This document shows positions 1 through 9,156 of a stretch of 64,000 nucleotides of DNA, in pieces; within the stretch, counting starts at the first letter, position 1, and every line of letters begins with the position of its first letter. The stretch comes from Archangium gephyra (GTDB taxonomy: Bacteria; Myxococcota; Myxococcia; Myxococcales; Myxococcaceae). The stretch covers positions 10,316,501 through 10,380,500 of the forward strand of contig NZ_CP011509.1 of the NCBI RefSeq assembly GCF_001027285.1, given 5' to 3'. The notes beneath the pieces are model-generated. The model was not told the origin of the DNA. It was given only the letters and a program-made list of their open reading frames with translations, and did no database searches. Made by a program: the position numbers and the translations under genes.

Positions 1-787
1 CGAAGCGCTCGGGCTGCTCGGAGCGGAAGAGTTGCAGGCCCCGCGCCCAGTTGCGCAGCCGCTCGGTATCCCTCGCCTCCTTCTTCCGGAAGGCGAAGAG
101 CTGCTCGGCCAGCTGGATGAGCGGCAGATCCTCCCACTTGTCCAGGTTGAGCGTGACGGAGCGGAGCCCCTCGGCGATGCGCTCGGTGAGCCGGCGCACC
201 GATTCGCTCTCCGCCGCCGCGTCCGCCGGCAGGAAGTCCGTCACCTCGATGGGCGAGCCCATCTCGATGAGCACCTCGCTGTGGAACAGGTGCTTGTCCG
301 CGTACGTGAGGCCCACCGGGACGATGCGCACCGGAGCCCCCTGCTTCGCCGCCCCGAGCGCGATGCGCGCCGCGCCCGTCTTCAGCTCCGCCAGCGAGGG
401 CTCCGAGTGGCTCTTGCCCTCGGGAAAGAGGGTGATGGCCCGGCCCGCGACCAGCGCCCCGCGCGCCGCGTCCAGCGTCCCCTCGTTCTTGCCCATCTGC
501 GAGGGGTCATCCTGCTTGCGGTACACCGGCAGCGCCCCGAGCCCCTTGAGCAGCCAGCCGATGACGGGAAGGCGGAAGAGCGGCTCCTTGGCCAGGAACG
601 TCACGTGCCGGCGCGTGAGGATGAAGACGAGGGCCGGGTCGATGAGTCCATTGGGATGGTTGCCCACGAACATGACCGGGCCCTCGGGCTCGGCCGGGGG
701 CGCATTCACCTTCACCCGGTAGAAGAGCCGCAACGCCAGGGCCACCACCGCACGCACGATGCTGTAGAACACGCGCGCAGTGTACAC
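1..787 (-). CDS. PlsC-type lysophospholipid acyltransferase, 3' end cut by window edge
   Basis: The frame is open from a GTG at 787 to the left edge (262 codons), so the C-terminus is missing. A GGGAG lies 6 nt upstream of this GTG. An alternative GTG lies at 772. The product has the acyltransferase hallmarks NHPNGLIDP (His44, Asp50) and FPEGKSH (residues 121-127). The NH-x5-D spacing is that of the subgroup resembling glycerol-3-phosphate/dihydroxyacetone-phosphate acyltransferases. Family knowledge: these enzymes move an acyl chain onto a lysophospholipid or glycerol phosphate at the inner membrane. A hydrophobic N-terminal stretch (about residues 6-22) fits membrane association. It is divergent from the next gene, with 137 bp between them. 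The exact acyl acceptor cannot be read from the sequence. Confidence 0.85.
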   Translation of the reverse strand, partial: MYTARVFYSIVRAVVALALRLFYRVKVNAPPAEPEGPVMFVGNHPNGLIDPALVFILTRRHVTFLAKEPLFRLPVIGWLLKGLGALPVYRKQDDPSQMGKNEGTLDAARGALVAGRAITLFPEGKSHSEPSLAELKTGAARIALGAAKQGAPVRIVPVGLTYADKHLFHSEVLIEMGSPIEVTDFLPADAAAESESVRRLTERIAEGLRSVTLNLDKWEDLPLIQLAEQLFAFRKKEARDTERLRNWARGLQLFRSEQPERF

Positions 788-924
788 CGGGCGCTCCCGT
801 CCAGGGCACAGCCCCTGCCCGCCCGGCCCGAAGCCTCCACACGCGGTGTGCGTGCGCACTTGCTCTCCGTGCCGTCCACGAGGGCTTGCACAGCCACTGA
901 AGCTGTCGTCATTCTCGCCCCTTC

Positions 925-3321
925 ATGTCCGCCGCCTCCTCCGCCCCGCTCCGGCTCGCGAGACTCTGCGCGTCCCTCGTCCTCCTGGGCCTCTCCCTGG
1001 GTCCGGCTGCACCGGCCAGCGCGTCGCCAGAAGCCCCCGAGGCATCCGCTCCCTCCTTCGACGTCCGCCCGCCCGCGGCCTGGGTGCGGAAGCTCTCCAT
1101 CGAGGCGCGGGACGAACACCCCACGGGCGGCTCGCAGGGCGGGGTGCGCTACCCGCTGATGGACATCCAGACGCGCGTGAGCGCCCGGACATTGGAGCGC
1201 TACGGCCACTACACGCGGCAGGTCCTCAACGAGGGCGGAATCAGCGACGCCGCGGAGATCTCCGTGAGCTTCGATCCCACCTACGAGCGGCTGACCCTCC
1301 ATGGGGTGTGGCTGCACCGTGGGAGCGAGCGGCTCGACGTGTTCGAGCCCGCGGCCGTCAAGGTCATCCAGCAGGAGCACGAGCTGGCGCAGCGGCTCTA
1401 CAACGGCACGCTCTCCGCCCTCATCTTCGTGCGGGACGTGCGCGTGGGCGACACGCTCGAGTACGCCTATACGGTGGAGGGCCGCAATCCCGTGTTCGGG
1501 GACCGTTTCACCGGCGGGCTCTACACGAGCCACAGCGTGGCCGTGGGGCACATGTACCAGCGGCTGTTGTGGCCCAGGAAGCGCACGCTCCACGTGAAGA
1601 ATCACGGCACGGACCTCCAGCCCACCGTGAAGGACTCGGGCGAGGAGCGCGAGTATGTCTGGGAGCAGCGCGACGTGCCGGCGCTCGACATCGATGACGC
1701 CCTGCCGCCCTGGTACGAGCCCTGGCCGACCATCCAGCTCAGCGAGTACGAGAGCTGGCGGGACGTGGCGCGCTGGGCGGTACCCCTCTACCAGCCACCC
1801 TCGCCCCTGCCCCCGGCACTGGCGAAGGAGGTGGAGCGGCTGCGCTCCGAGCACCCCACCCCGTCCGCTCGCCTGCTGGCCGCGCTGCGCTTCGTGCAGG
1901 ACCACGTGCGCTACCTGGGCCTGGAGCTGGGGCCCAACTCGCACCGCCCCCATGCGCCCGAGGAGGTGCTCGCGCAGCGCTTCGGCGACTGCAAGGACAA
2001 GTCCCTGCTGCTCGTCACGCTGCTGCGGGGCCTGGGCATCGAGGCGCGCACGGCCCTGGTGAACACGGAATTGCAGCGCACGTTGGACACGCGGCTGCCC
2101 TCGCCTGGCGTGTTCGATCACGTCATCGTCCAGGTGCGGCTGGACGGCGAGGAGTACTGGATGGACCCCACCGCCACGCTGGAGCGGGGCCCCCTCTCCG
2201 AGCAGCGCACCCAGCCCTATGGCCGGGCCCTGCTCATCGACGAGTCCACCGAGGCGCTGACGCCCATCCCCGCCCCCGAGGCCCCCGAGCCCACGATGGA
2301 GCTGGAGGAGCACTACGTCGAGGGCGCGGGCAAGAGCGGCATGGGGACGACCCTCACCGTGACGACGCGCTGGCGGGGACAGCAGGCCAACGACATGCGC
2401 CGCACGCTCGCCACCACGGTCTTGAAGGACCTGGAGCGCGAGTCCCTCAACTACTACGCCCGCACGGATCCAGGGATTCGCGCCATGGCGCCGATGACGG
2501 TGGCGGACGACCCGGAGCACAACGTGCTGACCCTGGTGGAGAGCTACGCCATCAACGACTTCTGGAAGGAGGGACTGCGGGACTTCGACGGCTGGAGCGT
2601 GGTGACGTACCTGAAGCGGCCGCGCATCGCCCGGCGCACCATGCCGCTGGCCGTCGGGCATCCCGTCCACGTGCACCACCGGGTGCGCTTCGAGCTGAAC
2701 AAGTCCATCTCCCTCAGCGGCTCCAACGAGGGCGAGGTGGACGGACCCGCGGGCCACTTCGAGTACGAGTACCAGCTCGAAAACGGGGGCCGGCTGTTGC
2801 AGCTCGACTTCCGCTACCAGAGCGTGGCGGACGCAGTGGAGCCCGCCCGGCTCACCGAGCACCTCGACGCGCTCGACCAGATGCACGCGCACCTCGGCTT
2901 CCAGGTAGCGCGCGACGGAGGCGGCCGGGACATGAGAGCGATGGCGGCGTTCCTCTGGCCCTGGCTCGTGGGCGGGCTGGGCGTGGGCGCGCTCTTCATC
3001 TTCCTGGGCAGCAACCCCCGCGGCAGGCTGGCGGAGCTGCGCGCGTGGAGGCGCAAGCGGGCGTTCTCTCGCAAGTTCGAGACGGGTGCCGGAGAGACTC
3101 CCTCGCAGGCCATCGTGCTCGCCACCGAGGCGGAGGTGCCCTCGGAGGCCGCGCGGCTGCGCTGTGAGTGCGGTGCCAGTGGCTCGGCCGAGGCCCACCC
3201 CCTTCGCACCGAGGAGCTCGTCCTGGGTGAGCAGCGCCTCATGGTGGCGAAATGGAATTGCGTCCGCTGTGGCCGCGCACGCCATGCCTACTTCGCGAAG
3301 TCGGGCGCACGCGCGGCCTGA
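925..3321 (+). CDS. DUF3857 and transglutaminase-like domain protein with C-terminal membrane helix and Cys motif
   Basis: 798 aa. An N-terminal signal peptide (hydrophobic stretch about residues 8-30, ending near APASA) is followed by a DUF3857-type beta-rich region (about 60-270). Next comes a transglutaminase-like core with the triad in order: Cys in FGDCKDKSLLLV, His in GVFDHVIVQV and Asp in YWMDPTATLE. A later extracytoplasmic region leads to one membrane helix (about residues 675-693). The last 80 residues are predicted cytoplasmic and contain CxC and CVRC motifs that could bind zinc. Family knowledge: such proteins are common in Bacteroidota and Myxococcota and their substrates are unknown. 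The start lacks a clear ribosome binding site. The gene reads toward the YfhO-type gene, 34 nt downstream, so the two may be co-transcribed. Confidence 0.8.
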   Translation: MSAASSAPLRLARLCASLVLLGLSLGPAAPASASPEAPEASAPSFDVRPPAAWVRKLSIEARDEHPTGGSQGGVRYPLMDIQTRVSARTLERYGHYTRQVLNEGGISDAAEISVSFDPTYERLTLHGVWLHRGSERLDVFEPAAVKVIQQEHELAQRLYNGTLSALIFVRDVRVGDTLEYAYTVEGRNPVFGDRFTGGLYTSHSVAVGHMYQRLLWPRKRTLHVKNHGTDLQPTVKDSGEEREYVWEQRDVPALDIDDALPPWYEPWPTIQLSEYESWRDVARWAVPLYQPPSPLPPALAKEVERLRSEHPTPSARLLAALRFVQDHVRYLGLELGPNSHRPHAPEEVLAQRFGDCKDKSLLLVTLLRGLGIEARTALVNTELQRTLDTRLPSPGVFDHVIVQVRLDGEEYWMDPTATLERGPLSEQRTQPYGRALLIDESTEALTPIPAPEAPEPTMELEEHYVEGAGKSGMGTTLTVTTRWRGQQANDMRRTLATTVLKDLERESLNYYARTDPGIRAMAPMTVADDPEHNVLTLVESYAINDFWKEGLRDFDGWSVVTYLKRPRIARRTMPLAVGHPVHVHHRVRFELNKSISLSGSNEGEVDGPAGHFEYEYQLENGGRLLQLDFRYQSVADAVEPARLTEHLDALDQMHAHLGFQVARDGGGRDMRAMAAFLWPWLVGGLGVGALFIFLGSNPRGRLAELRAWRRKRAFSRKFETGAGETPSQAIVLATEAEVPSEAARLRCECGASGSAEAHPLRTEELVLGEQRLMVAKWNCVRCGRARHAYFAKSGARAA

Positions 3322-3355
3322 GCCCCGCGTCCCGGGTGATATACCCGGAGCGCTC

Positions 3356-5682
3356 ATGGCTTTCCCCGCCCTCCGGCCGTTGAACCGCTTCGCCGCGCCT
3401 GGATTGCTGCTGCTCGCGTCCCTCGCCCTCTACGGTGGGGGGCTGCTGCCCGGCCGCGCGTTCTTCTACCGCGACGTGCTGCACTACTACTGGCCCACCC
3501 AGGCCACGCGCTTCGCTCTCGGGGCCTGCCGCATTGGAACCCCTTCCACCAGGGAGGGCTCCCCTTCCTCGCGGACATCCACGCCGGCGTCTTCTACCCG
3601 CCCAACCTCCTCTTCGGCGTCTTCTCCTTCCCCACCGCCTACGCGCTCCTCCTCGTCCTCCACCACTTCCTCGGTCAGCTCGGGCTCTTCGTCTTCCTGC
3701 GGCGCAAGGGGCTCGAGGAGTTGCCCGCCCTCACCGGCACGCTCGCCCTCGGGCTCACCGGCTACATGGCCGGACTGGGCAACTTCGGACCGCTCGTCTC
3801 GGGATGGACCTGGACGCCCTGGCTGCTCGTCGTCCTCCAGTCCCAGTTCCTCCCCTTGCGCAGGCTGGCCGTCCTCTCCCTCCTCATCGCCGCGCAGCTC
3901 GTGTCGGGAGATCCCCAATCCGGGCTCTACTCGGCGCTCGTGGCCGCGACGTACGTGGCGTGGTTCCCCGGCCGCAAGGAGCGGCTGGTGGCGCTCGCGG
4001 GCGCCGGTGCGCTCGGGCTGCTGCTCGCCGGTGTGCAGGTGTTTCCCACCCTCGAGCTGCTGGCGGAGTCCACCCGCGGCGGCCCCGGGGTCGGCTACCT
4101 CGCGAGCTGGAACCTGCACCCGGTGCGGATGTTCGAGCTCGTCTTCCCCTACCCCTTCGGCGAGTACCTGGGCGTGCCGCAGTTCTGGGCCTGGTTCATG
4201 GTGAAGGGACCGGGCTCCATTCCCTTCGCCCTCAGCATCTACCTGGGTGTCACGGTGCTCGTGCTCGCCGTGCTGGGCGCGAGGAAGGACCGGCTCACCG
4301 GCTTCGCGCTCAGCCTGTGCGCGCTGGGCCTGCTGCTGGCCCTGGGTGAACGCTCCCCGGTGTCCTTCCTGCTCGAGCAGCCCCCGTTCCGCTTCTTCCG
4401 CTACCCGGAGAAGTACGTCGTCCTGGTGGTGCTCGGGTGCGCGGTGCTGGCCGCGTCCGGCGCGAGGGCGCTCGTCACCGGCCCCTCGCGGAGGCGGTTG
4501 ATGGCCCTGGGCGTGGCCGCGGGCCTCATGGCGGTGGCCCTCCTGTTCACCGGGGCCGCGACGGAGACGGCCCGGGAGCTCTTCGCCTCCCTCCTCCAGG
4601 CGGCCAGCACCCGGGCCGAGCCGAGTGGCCCCCTGGAGAACGCGGCACGCTCGGTGGGCACCGCGCTGCTCTTCACGGCCTTGATGCTGGGGCTCGCGGT
4701 GCTGGCGCTCCGCAAGCCCGGCAGCCGCGCCGTGGCCGTGGGAGCACTCGCGCTGGTGGCGGGAGATCTGCTCTGGACGGCGCGCAAGACGGTGTGGCTC
4801 GGACCGGCCTCGCTCTACCAGGAGCCAGCGCTGGCGGCACGGCTCCGGGAGCTGGCGGGCTCACCCCCGACGCGGTTGTTCCGCATGGACAGGGCGCTCA
4901 AGGCCTCCGCGCCCCCGAGCCGGGACCTCGAGGGGCTCGTCCACCTGCGCGAGTGGGAGCAAGGGACGCTCAAGAGCAACCTCTCCGGCGTCTTCGGGCT
5001 CGAGGAGGTCACCAGCTACAGCGCGGTGGACTTGCGGCGCTGGACGGGACTGATGGGGGTGCTCGCGCGGCGGCCGCAGAAGGTGGCGGAGCTCTACGCG
5101 GGCTGCCTGCTGCTGACGTCGCCCCAGGCGGCGCAGGCCATGGGCCCGGGCGAGCAGGTGCTCCTGACCGAACCCTCCCTGGGGCTCGCGGTGACGAAGC
5201 TCTCCGAGTGTCCCCAGCGCCTGCGGACGGTGACGCGCACCACCGCGGTGGCCAGCCTGGAGGAGGCCCTCGCGCGCCTGGGCTCCGGGAACGTCGACAC
5301 GCGCCAGGAGGCGCTCGTGGAGGAAGGCACGTCGAGCACCTACGGGCCCGCCAAGGTGGGGAGCGTGGAGCTCGGTCCGCGGAGCGCCCGGGCCCGGGTG
5401 ACGGCCTCGGCGGGAGGCACCTTCCTCGTCTTCGCGACCACCGCCTACCCGGGCTGGACGGCGGCCGTGGATGGGAACGAGGTGCCCGTGCGCATCGTCA
5501 ACGGCGCGCTCATGGGCCTCGAGGTGCCGGAGGGCTCGCACCAGGTGGAGCTCTCCTTCACGGACCCGGGCTTCCACTCGGGGCTCCAGGCGACGCTCGC
5601 GGGCGTGCTGGTGCTCGTGCTCCTGGTGCTCGTCTCGAGGCGTGGCCAGGACGCCCGCACGCAGGAGCCCGCGCCGGCTTGA
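3356..5682 (+). CDS. YfhO-family multispanning membrane protein, frameshifted as sequenced
   Basis: The ATG at 3356 opens a frame reading MAFPALRPLNRFAAPG and a first membrane helix, then YRDVLHYYWPTQA. Family-like sequence then continues only in the -1 frame: WNPFHQGGLPFLADIHAGV from about 3533, running to the TGA at 5680-5682. The break lies in roughly 3515-3533. The span is 2327 nt, one base short of a whole number of codons, which fits a single missing base. Rejoined, the protein is about 775 aa with around 12 membrane helices and a C-terminal beta domain (GWTAAVDGNEVPVRIVNGAL), the normal YfhO layout. YfhO proteins resemble GT-C glycosyltransferases; the substrate is unknown. It could be a sequencing error or a true pseudogene. 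The gene is convergent with the WD40 gene, with 9 bp between the stops. Confidence 0.75.
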
Positions 5683-5691
5683 CGGGGCACG

Positions 5692-8600
5692 TCACGGGCG
5701 CGGCTCCGCGGAGGCGGACAGCGAACCCTCGGGACTCCCAGCGGCGCCGCTCCAGCTCGTCCACCCCTCCGAGATCATGCGTTCACGCACCCGCTCGCAT
5801 TGCTCATGCCGCGTCCGGGCCAGGCGCTTGCGCTCCTTGAGATAGGCCCGCCGCTGGGAGACGGTGAGACAATCCTGGTTGTCCTTCTCGAGCGCCTCCT
5901 TGAGCTGAGCGGTCTCGAGCCGGGTCGCGGGCAGGAACCAGACCCTCGCCGTCTTGTCCCAGGAGCCCGTGACGACGGACCTGCCGTCCGGGCTGAACAT
6001 GGCGGATTGGATCGGCCCCTGGTGCCCCTTCAGCACGAGGAGCATCTTGCCGTCCGCCGCCCGCCACACCCGCGCCGTCCCATCCGACGAGGCCGTGACG
6101 ATGAACACTCCGTCCGGGCTGAACGCGGCGGCCTGGACCGCGCCCACGTGCTCCTTCAACACGAAGAGCTCCTTGCCGTCCGCCGCCCGCCACACCCGCG
6201 CCGTCCCATCCGACGAGGCCGTGACGAGGTACCGGCCATTCTGGCTGAACGCGGCGGATTGGACGGCGCTCTCGTGCCCCTTCAACTCCTGGAGCAGCTT
6301 GCCGTCCGCGGCCCGCCATACCCGCGCCGTCTTGTCCCTCGAGGCCGTGACGAGGGACTTCCCATCCGGGCTGAACGCGACGGATTGGACCGCCCCCAGG
6401 TGTCCCTCCAGCAGGAGGACCTGCGCGCCATCCGAGGCCCGCCACACCCGCGCCGTCTTGTCCCTCGACGCCGTGGCGAGGAACTGGCCGTCCGGGCTGA
6501 ACGCGAGGGCGGTGACTGGCCGCTTGTGCTCCAGCTCCGTCTCGAGGAGCCCGCCCGAGCCATCGGACCGGCCCACCCGGAGGAAGCCATCCCAGGAGGT
6601 CGTGGCGATGCGCTCGCCCTCCGGACTCACCGCGGCGGCGGAGAGCCGCTCTCCGAGCCCCGTCAGCAGGAGGGGTTCCACCTGGCCACCGGACCGCCAC
6701 ACGCGCACGGGCTCGTCCCGGGTAAACGTGACGAGGCGGTCATCGCTGAAGCCGGCGAGCTGGACCGGACCCCCATGTCCCCGCAGGACCAGGGGCTGCC
6801 CCGCGTCGAGGCCCTGGGCCCTCCACACCCGCGCGGTTCCGTCCCAGGAAGCCGTGACGATGAGCGACCCATCCTGGCTGAACGAGGCGGACTGGACCGG
6901 GCCCTCGTGTCCCTCCAGCACGAGGAGCTCCTTGCCATCCTCGAGCCGCCAGACCCGCGCCGTCCCATCCATGGAGGCCGTGACGATGGACTGCCCATCC
7001 AGGCTGAACGCGGCGGACTGGACCGGGCCCTCGTGCCCTTCCAGCAGCAGCACCTGCACGCCGTCCTCGGCCCTCCACATGCGCACCGTCCCGTCCGAGG
7101 AGGCCGTGACGAGGAACCGGCCGTCCCGGCTGAAGCGGGCGGACTGGACCGTCCCCGAGTGCCCCTGCAAGGTGAACAGGGGCTTGCCGTCCCTGGCCCG
7201 CCACACCCGCGGGGTCTTGTCCCAGGAAGTGGTGACGAGGAGCTCCCCATCCGGGCTGAGCGCGGCGGACGACAACGACCTGCCACTCCCCCGTGGCACG
7301 TGGATGGCTCCCGAGCCGTCGGGATACCCCAGCGTCATGCGCCCATCGCGCGAGAGCTTCCACACGCGCAGCGGCACACCGTCCGCGGCCCGCCACTCCC
7401 GCACCGTGCCGTCCGTGGAGACCGTGAGGATGCGCTCCCCCTCCTGGCTGAACGCGGCGCTCCGGACGTCGTCCTCGTGCTGAAGGGGCGCGAGCAGTTG
7501 CTGGCCATCCAAGACCCGCCACACCCGCACCGTGCCGTCCGCGGAGGCCGTGACGAGGCGCTCCCCCTCCGGGCTGAAGGCGGCCGTCCGGAGCTCGTCC
7601 TTGTGCCCCTCCAACAGGACGGGCTCGCCCAGGCCGTTGACCCGCCACACCCGCGCCGTCCCGTCCGCGGAGGCCGTGACGATGCGCGTCCCATCCGGGC
7701 TGAAGCAGGCCGTATTGAGCGGCAGTCCACGGCCCGGGAGCGTCACCCTCAGGTGGTTGGCGTCCAGCGCCTCCAGCGCGAGGGGATCCCACTCCGGCAC
7801 CTTCTCCGGCTCGCGCACCTCGAGCAGCAGCTTGCCGGCCATCGCGGGCTGGCCGCGCTCCAACAACTCCCGCGCGCCCGTCAGCAGGGATTGATTGAGG
7901 GCCTCGTGCCTGGCGTTCACGGCCAGCAGCAGCAGCAGCAGCAGCGTCGCCACCACCACGCCGGTCAAGGCCGCGATGGCGAACAGCTTGCGCCGGGTGA
8001 CCCTCAAGCGCTGCGCCTCGCGGTACGCCGCCTCGAGCCGCAGCCGCTCCTGCTTGAGCTCGAGCACCTTGCGGGCCAGCCAGTCATGTCCCAGCTCGAA
8101 GTACCGGCTGCCCTGGTGCTGCTCCGCATGCAGCACCGCCGCGCCTTCCAGGCTGGCCAGCACCTTCACCGCGGCCCCCGGCGGGAGCGCGGCCTGGGCC
8201 TGGTGCTCCATCAGCAGCGTCCGGCTCCCATCCGCCGCCACCAGGTGCTCCTCCAGCAGCGTCAGGGCCGCGCCGCGCAGCGGCCCCAGCGCGTCCAGCG
8301 TCGCGTCCAGGTAGCGGTGCAGGATGGGCTCGGCCTCCACCGTCCCGCCAGGGCCGCGCCCCGTCACACGCTCCTCCCAGAGCGCCCGGCAGACGATCTG
8401 CGCGAAGGCCGCCTGGACCTCGGCCTCGTCCGACTCGCTCTGCCCGGCCGTGCGCACCTGGAGCATCAGCGCGCGCATCTCCTCCTCGCGCCAGTGCTGC
8501 TCCGGAGTCCCCGAGGCGGCCACCCGGCAGGCCACCCGCGCCATCTCGCCCACCGTGAGCGGCCCCAGCCGGAAGCCCTGGTCCAGCACGAAGCGCAGCG

Positions 8601-9156
8601 CACGCGCCCGGTCCCGGAAACGGCCCAGGTAGTCCTCGCGCAGCGACAGCACCACCTGCAGCCCCCGCACGGGCATGCGCGCGAGCGCCTCCAGGCCCTC
8701 GAGCAGCCCGCCCGTCTCCACCAGCGAGCGCCCCGGGAGCAGGAGCTGCTCGAGCTGGTCCAGGTAGATGAGGATCGGCCGCTCCGAGCGCTGCTCCGCC
8801 AGCCGGAGCGCCTGGTCGAGGGCCTCGCGCGCGCCCATCCCGCCGGGCCGCTCGCCCAGGCCCAGCTCCGTGAACATCGCCTGCGCCAGCCGCTCCAGGG
8901 GTGATTCCTCTCTCAGCCAGGCATCGACGCGGACCGTGCGGAAGCCATGCTCCTGCACCAGCACGGGGATGACGCCGGCCTGCATCAGCGAGGACTTGCC
9001 CGCTCCCGAGGGGCCGAAGAGCGTGACGCACGGGTGGGCGAGGATGCGGTTCACCAGCTTGCGGGTGAGCTGCTCCCGGCCGAGGAAGCGCTCCCGGTCC
9101 GCGCACCGGTAGGGCTGGGGACCCGGGAACGGATTGACGTGCGCGCCACCGCTCAT
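5692..9156 (-). CDS. nSTAND-type NTPase with transmembrane helix and 14 WD40 repeats
   Basis: 1154 aa. The ATG at 9156 overlaps the TGA of the CHAT gene (ATGA), so the two are translationally coupled. The open frame runs further upstream, but the family N-terminus is NPFPGPQPYRCADRERFLGR at residues 8-27. Then come Walker A GPSGAGKS (48-55), Walker B ILIYLDQLEQ (128-137), the sensor-like SLREDYLGRF and a winged-helix-like FELGHDWLARKV (353-364). One membrane helix follows (about 391-412). Fourteen WD40 blades fill about 440-1085, with a charged tail after them. Family knowledge: STAND ATPases are ligand-sensing switches that oligomerise. nSTAND/WD40 proteins often partner proteases or other effectors in bacterial conflict systems. 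Inference: this is the sensor for the CHAT protein upstream. Confidence 0.9.
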   Translation of the reverse strand: MSGGAHVNPFPGPQPYRCADRERFLGREQLTRKLVNRILAHPCVTLFGPSGAGKSSLMQAGVIPVLVQEHGFRTVRVDAWLREESPLERLAQAMFTELGLGERPGGMGAREALDQALRLAEQRSERPILIYLDQLEQLLLPGRSLVETGGLLEGLEALARMPVRGLQVVLSLREDYLGRFRDRARALRFVLDQGFRLGPLTVGEMARVACRVAASGTPEQHWREEEMRALMLQVRTAGQSESDEAEVQAAFAQIVCRALWEERVTGRGPGGTVEAEPILHRYLDATLDALGPLRGAALTLLEEHLVAADGSRTLLMEHQAQAALPPGAAVKVLASLEGAAVLHAEQHQGSRYFELGHDWLARKVLELKQERLRLEAAYREAQRLRVTRRKLFAIAALTGVVVATLLLLLLLAVNARHEALNQSLLTGARELLERGQPAMAGKLLLEVREPEKVPEWDPLALEALDANHLRVTLPGRGLPLNTACFSPDGTRIVTASADGTARVWRVNGLGEPVLLEGHKDELRTAAFSPEGERLVTASADGTVRVWRVLDGQQLLAPLQHEDDVRSAAFSQEGERILTVSTDGTVREWRAADGVPLRVWKLSRDGRMTLGYPDGSGAIHVPRGSGRSLSSAALSPDGELLVTTSWDKTPRVWRARDGKPLFTLQGHSGTVQSARFSRDGRFLVTASSDGTVRMWRAEDGVQVLLLEGHEGPVQSAAFSLDGQSIVTASMDGTARVWRLEDGKELLVLEGHEGPVQSASFSQDGSLIVTASWDGTARVWRAQGLDAGQPLVLRGHGGPVQLAGFSDDRLVTFTRDEPVRVWRSGGQVEPLLLTGLGERLSAAAVSPEGERIATTSWDGFLRVGRSDGSGGLLETELEHKRPVTALAFSPDGQFLATASRDKTARVWRASDGAQVLLLEGHLGAVQSVAFSPDGKSLVTASRDKTARVWRAADGKLLQELKGHESAVQSAAFSQNGRYLVTASSDGTARVWRAADGKELFVLKEHVGAVQAAAFSPDGVFIVTASSDGTARVWRAADGKMLLVLKGHQGPIQSAMFSPDGRSVVTGSWDKTARVWFLPATRLETAQLKEALEKDNQDCLTVSQRRAYLKERKRLARTRHEQCERVRERMISEGWTSWSGAAGSPEGSLSASAEPRP
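5958..7725 (-). repeat. Tandem WD40-coding repeats, 126-bp period, 14 units
   Basis: Fourteen units code for the WD40 blades of the nSTAND gene. Each ends in a RVWR-like motif, a few of them degenerate (REWR, RVGR, RVWF). The blades nearest the gene's 3' end are the most alike: a 56-nt block at 6046-6101 recurs identically at 6172-6227, exactly 126 nt (42 codons) away. Fourteen blades would fit two seven-bladed propellers. Blades 3-4 (about 7150-7480) and 8-9 (about 6500-6800) have drifted, and the linker between blades 3 and 4 is longer. The near identity of neighbouring units suggests recent duplication or gene conversion. Confidence 0.85.

Noticed and set aside
712-3357. Long minus-strand open frame (881 codons) under the DUF3857 gene
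   Set aside because: Antisense frame kept open by high GC; composition is Gly/Arg/His-rich with no family motif, while the plus strand has a complete domain order.
5800-8904. Long plus-strand open frame (1034 codons) over the WD40 gene
   Set aside because: Antisense shadow of the WD40 repeats: it repeats RGPPHPRR-like strings at the same period and has no motifs of its own.
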